Shown: positions 1-5,989 of the stretch, piece after piece | How the letters are laid out: every line of letters starts with the position of its first letter | Position numbering within the stretch: position 1 is the first letter of the stretch | Source: Myxococcales bacterium | GTDB taxonomy: Bacteria; Myxococcota; Myxococcia; Myxococcales; Myxococcaceae | Assembly: GCA_003153055.1 (NCBI GenBank) | Contig: PMBV01000465.1 | Span: forward strand, 4,480-11,640 | Reading direction: 5' to 3' | Length of the DNA stretch: 7,161 nucleotides | The notes under the pieces: model-generated | Seen by the model: only the letters and a program-made list of their open reading frames with translations | What the model was told of the DNA's origin: nothing | The model's database searches: none | Position numbers and translations under genes: made by a program

Positions 1-565
1 AACGAGCCTGATGGAGATACTTGAAGCGCGCTCGGTGGTCAGCCCGAGGTGCGGGGGATTCCTGGAAGCAACCATTGGTGAGACGAGCGACCTCGGTGCT
101 GCCATCGGGTCTGACAAGCACGAAACCAAACGAGTCGTCGACCGTCTCACCTGAGACGGTCTGCACCCTCATCGACAGACGGTCCGGTTCTTTTCGCTTC
201 GAAGGCGGTTCTTCTTCCGCCAGCTCGTCGATCGGTTGAAACCTCGGCGGCTCGGAGAAGTCGTCCCTAAAGGCCACGAGCTGACCCGTGTGCACCGCCT
301 CCAGCAGGGCCGGTAGAATGCGGTCCCGTATGTCGAGCACGTAGGCGTAGGGGTCGAGGGACTTGCCCAGGGCCTTGCTCATCTCCTCAAGCACGGAGAA
401 GCTCAAGTCGTGCGGCTGAAGGTCCCTGAGGACCTGCGCCGCCACCTCCTTTGGCAACTCTTCGCCGCGCAGCTCCCGGGGCAGGTCCCACCAGCGAGAG
501 AATCGGTAGGTACCGAGGACCATACTCCGCACTGTCCAACTACCAACCCACAACCCCAAAGCCAT
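1..565 (-). CDS. Hypothetical protein, 3' part cut off by the window edge
   Basis: I do not recognise this protein. The visible part is 188 codons and the reading frame is still open at base 1. The start chosen is the ATG at 565-563 because a very purine-rich Shine-Dalgarno (GGGAGGGGGAG) sits just before it and a sigma70-like promoter lies about 35 bases further upstream. An in-frame ATG at 523 has only a badly spaced GGAG. There is no signal peptide and no membrane segment. Residues 1-30 are aromatic and basic (WVGSWTVRS, RFSRWWDLP). Residues 30-100 look alpha-helical. An acidic/Lys-Pro linker (about 113-128) follows, then a beta-rich segment (about 131-188: MRVQTVSGETVDDSFGFVLV, then RPDGSTEV). 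That last segment resembles the small beta-sandwich units found in carboxypeptidase-regulatory-like or secretion-associated proteins. This two-part layout could fit an effector or scaffold protein, but that is a guess. Reality of the gene is fairly certain; function is unknown. Confidence 0.75.
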   Translation of the reverse strand, partial: MALGLWVGSWTVRSMVLGTYRFSRWWDLPRELRGEELPKEVAAQVLRDLQPHDLSFSVLEEMSKALGKSLDPYAYVLDIRDRILPALLEAVHTGQLVAFRDDFSEPPRFQPIDELAEEEPPSKRKEPDRLSMRVQTVSGETVDDSFGFVLVRPDGSTEVARLTNGCFQESPAPRADHRARFKYLHQAR

Positions 566-568
566 CGA

Positions 569-579
569 CTCCCCCTCCC
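569..579 (-). promoter_or_regulatory. Strong ribosome binding site deciding the start at 565
   Basis: On the minus strand GGGAGGGGGAG ends 3 bases before the ATG at 565 (GAG, then TCG, then ATG); the central AGGGGG is at a workable distance. It is the best Shine-Dalgarno in the window. It decides the longer N-terminus (MALGLWVGSW...) over the internal ATG at 523. Confidence 0.7.
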
Positions 580-606
580 GTGACGAGACTGGCGCCCTGA
601 AGGAAC

Positions 607-634
607 ATGATACACGAACGAGAACGGGCAACAA
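607..634 (-). promoter_or_regulatory. Sigma70-like promoter for the left-edge gene
   Basis: On the minus strand TTGTTG (629-634) is followed after 16 bases by TATCAT (607-612), five of six matches to TATAAT. Transcription would begin near base 600. That gives a leader of about 35 bases containing the strong ribosome binding site at 569-579. The spacing between promoter, Shine-Dalgarno and ATG is internally consistent. Whether myxobacterial RNA polymerase uses it is not shown by the sequence. Confidence 0.5.
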
Positions 635-799
635 CGAGAGATGCCGCGATGGAGTCCTCGTCGATGGGTCGAAGGCCGACGCGGCGCTTGGAGCCGGCGA
701 GACGCTGAACGACGGCAACGGCTCGATCGAAATCTGTTACGACGGTGCGAGCCTCGCGACAGCAGCAGCGGCCGTCAGAGCCAGCCGAAAGCCGCCCCC

Positions 800-821
800 T
801 CGAAGGCCCCTGGGCCCTCGA
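800..821 (-). terminator. Hairpin after the DUF1501 operon, possible terminator without T-tract
   Basis: A near-perfect inverted repeat starts 76 bases after the stop of the DUF1501 gene. It has a 9-base-pair stem with one G-T wobble and a 4-base loop (CAGG on the minus strand). There is no run of T after it, so it is not a standard intrinsic terminator. It could be a Rho-assisted or mRNA-stabilising 3' hairpin, or a chance fold in GC-rich DNA. Confidence 0.3.
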
Positions 822-896
822 CCGTCCACAAGGAGTCGCTCGCTCGAGCGCGTTCTGCCGCCCGACCCGGTGCGACAACCCCGGAACGGCGCGAGC

Positions 897-2357
897 TCAG
901 CGCACCAGCCAACTCAGGGGCGCCGCGTTGGCCACGTCGGGGAACTGGCTCGCGAAGGCATCGTCGATGCGCAGCGCCTTGGCCATGGTCCGCCAGATCA
1001 GTGCCGCGGGCAGCCGTTTGTCATTCCCCTCGGTGCCATCGGCGATCGGCTTGCCTGTCGCCGCGTCGGGAGCGTGGTAGGAGTATTTCTGTCCGTTCCC
1101 GTCTGTCGCACCGGGCTTGATGTCGCCATAATACCCGCCGCGAATCATCCCTCCGGCGAGGAGGACTCCGTTCTTTCCCTCATCGCCCGATGACCCGGCC
1201 GCTGGCGATCGACTGCCGTCCGAGAGCGCGACGATGATCAGGGTTCGGTCGTAGAGACCCACCTTCTTGAGCGACTCGATGAGCTTCACCAGCGGCGCCA
1301 CCACGATGGCGGTCTGCTGTTTCATCTGGTCGGCGGTGCGCTCGCCGTGCACGTCCCCGATGTCGATCTCGAGCGCCACGCTCTGGACGATGTCGTTGGA
1401 GATGAGCTTGAAGGCGTAGGCCGCCTGCTCCCAGATGTCGATGGTGGTGCGGCCGTACTTCGCCGGCACTCCAGACGACCAGTAGGTCTTCTCGTCGGCG
1501 GTCAAGGGCAAGGAGAACGACTTGGGCGCCCCTCGGTACAGGAGATTGCGAGCGTCAGAGAGCTCCGCCAGGTGACTGTCGACCACAGACCCGCCCAGGC
1601 CTCGGCCGGCCATGGAGCGCCCGTCGAGCTTCGCCAGGGCGTCGCGAACCGCATCGGCCTGGGCGGCTGTCTTGAGCGTGTTGGAGTTGTCCCCGGTGCG
1701 GTTCGGGAACGCGGAGAGGAGCGAGTTGACCGTCTGGAACCGCGTCAGCTCCGAGCCGGTCAGCCCCGCGCCACAGTGGTAAATGGCGTACTGCCGTTGA
1801 GTGCCTTTGATGCACACCCCGTTGGTTCGGCTGGAGGTCTGCTTCCGCGCCCAGGCGTTGTGGAGCGACGCAATCGTCGGTGTGGAAGAGTACGTCGCCC
1901 CGTCGGCGTTCGACTGTCCCGGCTCACCATTCCACATCGCCAGGCGGCCATTGCCCTGGTCTCGCGTCCGGCCTGGCGAACGCACCGGGTTGCCGGGCTC
2001 GTGGCCGTGAATGACGCCGAAGGTCAGCTCGCACAGCTCCACCATGGCCAGGGTGTCGACGTGCGGGCCGAGGGTGGTCGACTGAGGCGTGAGGAAGATG
2101 TCGTTCGGCTTGGAGATGAGCTCGCTTGGCTGGAAGAACAAGGCCGCGGCCCGCCCATTCTCGCCGCGGCGCAGGTTGGTCGCCTTCGCCAGCGACGGCG
2201 CCACCATCACGTGCCCGAAGTCCACTTGATCGCGCAGGCACAGCTCGATGACGTAGGTCTTCTCCGAGGCGCTCTGAGCTCGGGCGGGCAGCATCGCGCC
2301 GGCCGCGCCGGCCGCGGCCCCCTTCAACACAGTTCGCCGGCTCAAGGGCTTCGTCAT
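897..2357 (-). CDS. Tat-exported DUF1501 family protein (alkaline phosphatase-like fold)
   Basis: The 486-residue product begins with a clear twin-arginine signal (SRRTVLKG at residues 6-13, Ala/Gly-rich h-region, likely cut after ARA at 25-27), so it should be exported folded. The C-terminal half carries the family pattern of DUF1501: VALEIDIGDVHGE (327-339), LIESLKKVGLYDRTLIIVAL (359-378) with SDGSRSP after it, VLLAGGMIRGGYYGD (398-412), and the closing PAALIWRTMAKALRI and PLSWLV. DUF1501 proteins belong to the alkaline phosphatase/sulfatase superfamily and have no firmly assigned reaction. The usual early GGPSQ/D motif is not obvious here (DQVDFGHVM at 43-51 instead), so catalysis is doubtful. 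The ATG overlaps the stop of the upstream heme lipoprotein gene (ATGA), with a good AGGAG six bases ahead, making it the last gene of a three-gene operon. DUF1501 genes are commonly paired with DUF1592/DUF1588/DUF1585 proteins, as here. Confidence 0.85.
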   Translation of the reverse strand: MTKPLSRRTVLKGAAAGAAGAMLPARAQSASEKTYVIELCLRDQVDFGHVMVAPSLAKATNLRRGENGRAAALFFQPSELISKPNDIFLTPQSTTLGPHVDTLAMVELCELTFGVIHGHEPGNPVRSPGRTRDQGNGRLAMWNGEPGQSNADGATYSSTPTIASLHNAWARKQTSSRTNGVCIKGTQRQYAIYHCGAGLTGSELTRFQTVNSLLSAFPNRTGDNSNTLKTAAQADAVRDALAKLDGRSMAGRGLGGSVVDSHLAELSDARNLLYRGAPKSFSLPLTADEKTYWSSGVPAKYGRTTIDIWEQAAYAFKLISNDIVQSVALEIDIGDVHGERTADQMKQQTAIVVAPLVKLIESLKKVGLYDRTLIIVALSDGSRSPAAGSSGDEGKNGVLLAGGMIRGGYYGDIKPGATDGNGQKYSYHAPDAATGKPIADGTEGNDKRLPAALIWRTMAKALRIDDAFASQFPDVANAAPLSWLVR

Positions 2358-3505
2358 GGTGCTCTCCTCGCGGTAATCATCGACGGATGGCTGAAAGCCT
2401 CCACCACCAGTCTGGCAAAGGTGGGCTCAGGCTCGCGGGTCTTGGCCTCGCTCACGATCTCTTCGATCACCTCGGCCGGAAGCGCGTTGGACTCAGAGTC
2501 CGAAAGCCCCACCACATACCCGATGACTGTGCGCGCGGCGCACTCGAGGTAGATGGGGTTCTCGGTCAAAGACTTCGCCACGCCTGCGAGGTTCTCGACC
2601 TGTTGACCGAAGTACTGAGTGGCCTCGCTCTGCGCCGCCGCCGGGTCGGACAGGTGAGAGGCGTACAGGTTGCCCGTCGACTTGCCCAGCTCGCCGCCGG
2701 TCACCTGGATGCCCGTCGCCGTCGACTGCCAGCGCCCGTCAGAGTCGAACTTGACGAAGGCCTGGGCATGAGCGCCGAACTGGCTGTGGCAGGTGTAACA
2801 GGCCGAACCGTTGCCAAAGATGTCATTCGCTGGCGGCTGATCCATCTGGAACATCTCGAGGAGCTCGGCCCGCGGCAACGATGGCTGAAGCGTCTGCTTC
2901 AGCGGGTATTCTTTGCACGCGAACGCCTGGAGCATGGTGCGAGCGCGCTTCAGGTTGAAGCGGTACGCCGTGTTGGCGAGGAAGACGCGGGTGGTCAACA
3001 CCCCCGCCTCGAAGGGCGCGCCAGAGCCACAGGGGATCGCAGCACCATCGGCCGAGCGACAGGTGTCGGCGGTGACGAGCTCGGTGTGTGGCCGATGGTT
3101 CTTGACCAAGTACGCCGCGAGGTTTCCGGGGAGGGTCCCGTCGAGGGTGGTGGTCGTACCGCTCGCCTTGAGCTTCACCGAGACGAAGTCCCGCGCCATC
3201 TCAGCAAAGCCCGGCTCCTCGACCCAGCTTTCGAGGAGCGTCCGCAGCGCCGGCGCCCCCCCTTTCTCGACCTGGCTCCGCTCGTTGGCGTTCATGATTC
3301 GCCCTGCCACCATCGGGGCCAGCACCCGTCCGAAGGCGAGCGCCTGGGCCGGGGGAACGGCCTTACGGGCGACATCGATGGGCACCCGAGTCACGTCTCT
3401 AACGGTTGTCGACGGAACTTGGTCGCCGCTCGCCGACGGGAGCGGATTCAGACCCTGCTGAGCGGTGCAGGCGGCCATCAGAAGCCAGAGAGGGGCGGAT
3501 CTCAT
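2354..3505 (-). CDS. Lipoprotein with one c-type heme motif, DUF1588-DUF1585-like
   Basis: The 383-residue product starts at the ATG in the ATGA overlap with the preceding gene; the frame is open 17 codons further up but that extension lacks a signal. The N-terminus MRSAPLWLLMAAC is a short lipoprotein signal with the lipid-carrying Cys at 13. A CYTCH motif (236-240) followed by FVKFDSDGRWQ (about 251-261) matches the end of DUF1588, where CxxCH precedes F-x-D-x-x-GR. The segment GVLTTRVFLANTAYRFNLKRARTML (about 168-192) matches the start of that domain. Residues about 300-383 (VENLAGVAKSLTENPIYLECAAR onward, to VVEAFSHPSM) match DUF1585. Residues about 35-130 resemble the helical region before these domains (LRTLLESWVEEPGFAEMARDFV). 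The protein should be anchored at the periplasmic face or outer membrane and may bind one covalent heme. Function of the family is not established; electron transfer or degradation of insoluble material has been suggested for relatives. Confidence 0.82.
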   Translation of the reverse strand: MRSAPLWLLMAACTAQQGLNPLPSASGDQVPSTTVRDVTRVPIDVARKAVPPAQALAFGRVLAPMVAGRIMNANERSQVEKGGAPALRTLLESWVEEPGFAEMARDFVSVKLKASGTTTTLDGTLPGNLAAYLVKNHRPHTELVTADTCRSADGAAIPCGSGAPFEAGVLTTRVFLANTAYRFNLKRARTMLQAFACKEYPLKQTLQPSLPRAELLEMFQMDQPPANDIFGNGSACYTCHSQFGAHAQAFVKFDSDGRWQSTATGIQVTGGELGKSTGNLYASHLSDPAAAQSEATQYFGQQVENLAGVAKSLTENPIYLECAARTVIGYVVGLSDSESNALPAEVIEEIVSEAKTREPEPTFARLVVEAFSHPSMITARRAP

Positions 3506-4107
3506 TGGTACACCATTTCGGCAGAGGACATGAGCGCCAGACAGGTAGCAACCCAACCGGCATCGCCAGACACGGCCAACGGAGCGGAGAGATCGTCGAG
3601 GTCCCCAGCGGTAGAGGGTCGACCGAGGGCGCTCTGAGTGAACTTCTCGACGCCTCCGCTCGCCCAGCTGTTGAAGGAGGAGCGCACCCGCGTGTCACCG
3701 CACACCGGCAGCATCGCCTCGATCCACACGGCGATCCGCTGAGAGTTCCACTGCAAGTCAGGCGAGGTGCCATTAGCGAAGTCATGGGCGCCGAGGGAGA
3801 GCCGCCGGGTGCGGGCTGCGTCGAAGACTGCATCATCCACGGACACTCCGACGGCTGACGCGACGCGTTTGAGCCGCACGTCGAATGGGAGGAGCCGAGG
3901 CGAGCTCGCCGGGAGAACCACCTCTGGCCGGCCGGCGATGCCCCCGCCCCCGCCCCCACCACCGGAGCCGTTGTCGTCGTTCCCCCCCGTTGGCAGCTCA
4001 GACGCCGTGCCAACGCAGCCGGCGAGAAGGAGCGCCGCCAGAGAGAGCGGGAGTGACCACTCCAGTATACAGGTGTCTTCTTCCATAGACAGCCGTCGTC
4101 GCGCCAT
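3502..4107 (-). CDS. Small lipoprotein with a DUF1592-like C-terminus
   Basis: The 201-residue product is read from the ATG at 4107, which has GAGG six bases upstream and gives a basic n-region (MARRRLS) before the hydrophobic stretch. The frame is open up to 4338, but that part runs back into the end of hipA and is not protein-like; the ATG at 4086 is a second choice. The lipobox LLLAGC places the lipid-carrying Cys at 31. It is followed by an acidic/Gly linker including eight glycines (49-56). After the linker, PFDVRLKRVASAVGVS (about 74-89) resembles the family's conserved N-terminal R-L-x-x-x-x-x-x-x-G pattern. FTQSALGRPSTAGDLDDL and CLALMSSAEMVYQ at the end resemble the DUF1592 pattern F-x-x-R-x-x-x-R-P-P-T-x-x-E ... 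LxSPEFLYR. Two Cys (136, 189) may form a disulfide. It overlaps the next gene by ATGA. I read it as a reduced DUF1592-like partner of that heme lipoprotein; family membership is tentative. Confidence 0.72.
   Translation of the reverse strand: MARRRLSMEEDTCILEWSLPLSLAALLLAGCVGTASELPTGGNDDNGSGGGGGGGGIAGRPEVVLPASSPRLLPFDVRLKRVASAVGVSVDDAVFDAARTRRLSLGAHDFANGTSPDLQWNSQRIAVWIEAMLPVCGDTRVRSSFNSWASGGVEKFTQSALGRPSTAGDLDDLSAPLAVSGDAGWVATCLALMSSAEMVYQ
3940..3963 (-). repeat. Simple G-rich repeat encoding an octaglycine linker
   Basis: Codons alternate GGG and GGC after two GGT, giving about 2.8 copies of a CCCCCG hexamer on the plus strand. It encodes the eight-glycine spacer just after the lipidated N-terminus of the small lipoprotein. 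Such tracts are prone to slippage in whole codon pairs, which would change linker length without breaking the frame. Confidence 0.7.
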
Positions 4108-4225
4108 GGGTGGCCTCGGGGTGCAGAGAAAAGGAGGATGCCCTGGGTCACAAAATGGGGTCAGTTGATCGTGGTCGATTTTTCGCCGAGCGTCCCGTGC
4201 GGGCCTTCGAAGACGCCGATCTGAG

Positions 4226-5500
4226 TCATTCGACTCGAACCGGCAGCCGAAAGCCCGCGTAGCAGAATGCGCCAGAGATGGCGTCGCAGTCGTGCTCGGT
4301 GACTCCGACTCGACGTGCAACGCGGTACCATCCGTCACGAACCCTGGCCTCGACGTCGTTGATGATCGTCACCGCCTGCTCGGTGGTCAGCAGAAAGCGC
4401 GGCGCCTGGGACAGCAGGTTCTGCGCGTTCGCCCAGCGGCCCGCGTCGCCAACGACCATCGCGAGGTCGCGGCGGTCGAGGCTGATGTGCGGCGTGGGGG
4501 TCAGGTCGTACGCAGGCGAGAGAGCCCACTCGCGCTCCATCGCGACCAGTGCGTGGTTTCGCGGGTGGTCGTCGGTGTTTGAGATGAGGGCGTTGAAGCA
4601 TGCCCGGCGGAACAACTCGCGAGCATCGCTCTGGGCCGTCGAGCTCGCCCGACGCAGGGCCTCCACCAACTCCGGGTAGGACCAACGTCCACGTGAGCTC
4701 GGCGTCTCGTCGGCACGGAGGAGCGTGAGGGCGCTGACCATTCGCGCCCTCAGGTAGCCCCCCTCAATCTTTCGCCGGTCGAAGCGCTTCACCAGCAGCA
4801 CGTCACGCCCGGCAACGTTGACGATCTTGCTGACCGCGGCCTGCACCCCGCACTCAGTGGCGAGCGCCAGCATCGCGTGCTCGACGCGAGCGTTGTTCCA
4901 TTTGTCGTCGGGGCGGTTGAACTTGGCCAGCCAAAGGCCATCGACATCCTCGACAACGGTTTTCGGGCGAGCACCACCCATCGAAGTACCGACGAGGAGC
5001 AGCTCCTCGAGCTGCGCCCCGACGGGTCCGTTGCTCCCGCCAGAAAGAATGGCGTCTGCGAGCGACTGGAGGTGCTCAAGCTCGAGCGTCTGGTTGTACT
5101 TCCGCAGCGGTGGCGGAGGCGTCGCATTGAGGCCAAACGAGAGCGCTCCAGCGCGGTCATCGGGCGAATGCAGCAGGTAGTCGAGCTCAGTGAGCATCGG
5201 CCTTCCTGCGTGACGCTCGATGACGCGGCGACCCCAGAAGTCCGGGCTGGAGTCCCGGAGTGCGCCGAAGACACCGTTGAGCTGCGTCGTCTCGAAGGTC
5301 CGCTCCAGCAATGGGAGCTCGAGCGGCTCGAGCGGCACTGCTTCGGGCCGCGCGAGGTAGCTCTTGCCGTAGACCAGCCGGCCGAGTGGTTCTCCCTGGC
5401 GGGTCGTGGTGAGTTCGAAGCGAGCGGCCGTCACCGGCTCGGTCTGCCCCGGCAATGTGATGTAGACGAAGCAGCTCGGGGGTGTCGTCCTAGAAGTCAT
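4226..5500 (-). CDS. hipA: HipA-family Ser/Thr protein kinase, toxin of a type II toxin-antitoxin system
   Basis: The 424-residue product is close to the length of E. coli HipA. The start at 5500 overlaps the end of hipB by 11 bases and has GAGG eight bases upstream; the frame is open to 5551 but only inside hipB. Residues about 8-100 form the HipA N-terminal subdomain (FVYITLPGQ, GRLVYGKSYLARP). The kinase core follows: the flexible Gly-rich loop VGTSMGGARPK (170-180), which in HipA includes the Ser that becomes autophosphorylated; LAKF (191-194) with the ATP-contacting Lys; KRFDR (238-242); the catalytic loop SNTDDHPRNH (307-316) with presumed catalytic Asp310 and metal-binding Asn315; and SPAYDLTP (328-335) with the metal-binding Asp332. 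All key residues are present, so it should be active. Known HipA proteins phosphorylate aminoacyl-tRNA synthetases such as GltX, stopping translation and causing persistence; the substrate here cannot be read from sequence. It is expected to act in the cytoplasm and be held inactive by HipB. Confidence 0.93.
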   Translation of the reverse strand: MTSRTTPPSCFVYITLPGQTEPVTAARFELTTTRQGEPLGRLVYGKSYLARPEAVPLEPLELPLLERTFETTQLNGVFGALRDSSPDFWGRRVIERHAGRPMLTELDYLLHSPDDRAGALSFGLNATPPPPLRKYNQTLELEHLQSLADAILSGGSNGPVGAQLEELLLVGTSMGGARPKTVVEDVDGLWLAKFNRPDDKWNNARVEHAMLALATECGVQAAVSKIVNVAGRDVLLVKRFDRRKIEGGYLRARMVSALTLLRADETPSSRGRWSYPELVEALRRASSTAQSDARELFRRACFNALISNTDDHPRNHALVAMEREWALSPAYDLTPTPHISLDRRDLAMVVGDAGRWANAQNLLSQAPRFLLTTEQAVTIINDVEARVRDGWYRVARRVGVTEHDCDAISGAFCYAGFRLPVRVE

Positions 5501-5831
5501 TGTCGAGGCCTCGAGCCGGGCGGGCGCGGGTTCGCTCGCGGCGGAGCGCAAGGCTCAAGCCTTCGGCGTCGCGGCCCGGGTCGGCGAGGAGCTCGACCTC
5601 GGCCATGAGCCCGAACAGCCACAGCAGCGCGACGTACACGGAGACCGAGGTGGAAGGCTTCCCCTTCTCCGCATCACCCACCGCTCGAACACCCGTGCCG
5701 ATCCTCTCGGCCGCTTGTCGAACCGTGAGGCCTCGCCGAATCCGCGCGACCCTGAGGTTCGCTCCAAGGCGCTTGAGCGCCTGCTCAATTGCATGGGGGG
5801 GCCTGCTGGTCAGTGCGTTCTTGGCGGTCAT
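5490..5831 (-). CDS. hipB: HipB-like XRE-family antitoxin and autorepressor
   Basis: The 113-residue product has a central helix-turn-helix of the XRE/Cro type at about 22-80: LGANLRVARIRRGLTVRQAA, then ERIGTGVRAVGDAEKGKPSTS, with helices 2 and 3 around TVRQAAERIGTGVRAVGDAE. A basic then acidic tail (RRERTRARPARGLDNDF) follows, the region through which HipB proteins often engage HipA. The ATG at 5831 is chosen because the promoter and operator lie directly upstream. The open frame reaches much further but has no HTH-like content there, and a start at 5849 would lie in the operator/-10 region. AAGAG five bases before the ATG is a weak ribosome binding site that falls inside the palindrome, so repressor binding and translation signals overlap. 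It likely represses its own operon and neutralises HipA. Confidence 0.88.
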   Translation of the reverse strand: MTAKNALTSRPPHAIEQALKRLGANLRVARIRRGLTVRQAAERIGTGVRAVGDAEKGKPSTSVSVYVALLWLFGLMAEVELLADPGRDAEGLSLALRRERTRARPARGLDNDF

Positions 5832-5834
5832 TGG

Positions 5835-5848
5835 TGCTCTTAAGAGCA
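5835..5848. promoter_or_regulatory. Perfect 14-base palindrome, probable HipB operator
   Basis: TGCTCTTAAGAGCA is a perfect inverted repeat three bases upstream of the hipB start. It touches the last base of the putative -10 box and covers the expected transcription start. A wider pair of arms, GGTGCT (5833-5838) and AGCACC (5856-5861), partly overlaps it. Autoregulated toxin-antitoxin operons carry such sites, bound by antitoxin or the toxin-antitoxin complex. The half-site differs from the TATCC of E. coli hipBA, which is usual between distant HipB proteins. Binding is inferred. Confidence 0.62.
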
Positions 5849-5875
5849 TAATAGCAGCACCCAGATGCCCTACAA
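5848..5875 (-). promoter_or_regulatory. Putative sigma70-like promoter of hipBA
   Basis: On the minus strand TTGTAG (5870-5875) and TATTAT (5848-5853) are separated by 16 bases. The -10 box matches TATAAT in five of six positions and is one of the few AT-rich spots in the neighbourhood. The transcription start would fall near 5841, inside the palindrome, leaving a leader of only about ten bases before the hipB ATG. Confidence 0.5.
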
Positions 5876-5989
5876 GGCACATGCTGCAGACGATCGGGCG
5901 GAGGCTCGAAGTCTGGTCCATCGATTGCAAGACGAGGCAAGGCGGCCGGAAGACGCTGGTAGCCGGTCGAGCAGACGCCGGGGCGCTAC

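Larger units (their letters stand above)
566..896. other. Intergenic region between the DUF1501 gene and the left-edge gene
   Basis: This 331-base stretch contains no convincing gene. Minus-strand reading through 540-878 is open but low in protein-like character, and the plus-strand frames continue antisense into the DUF1501 gene. It holds a hairpin at 800-821 (possible transcription end for the upstream operon), the promoter at 607-634 and the ribosome binding site at 569-579. The rest shows nothing I can name. Confidence 0.55.

Noticed and set aside
540..878. Minus-strand open frame of 112 codons between the DUF1501 gene and the left-edge gene
   Set aside because: It has no good ribosome binding site, its composition is Arg/Ser/Gly-rich without recognisable domains, and it overlaps the promoter and ribosome binding site assigned to the left-edge gene.
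1347..2552. Plus-strand open frame of 401 codons
   Set aside because: It is antisense to the DUF1501 gene, which has a Tat signal and family motifs. Its translation is Arg/Gly/Val-rich and low in pattern, as expected for a shadow frame in GC-rich DNA.
2387..3637. Plus-strand open frame of 416 codons
   Set aside because: It is antisense to the heme lipoprotein gene, whose CxxCH and lipobox show the true strand; the plus-strand product has no domain signature.
3940..3963. G-rich repeat as a possible regulatory G-quadruplex or CRISPR-like repeat
   Set aside because: It is fully explained as codons for a polyglycine linker after a lipobox; there are no spacers or unit structure of a CRISPR array.
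3399..4151. Second minus-strand frame of 250 codons overlapping the small lipoprotein gene
   Set aside because: It is rich in Ser, Arg, Pro and Cys with no signal or domain, while the overlapping frame has a perfect lipobox and fits the ATGA overlap.
4223..4236. GAGTC/GACTC hairpin over the hipA stop codon as terminator
   Set aside because: The stem is only five base pairs, it lies within the coding end, and no T-run follows.
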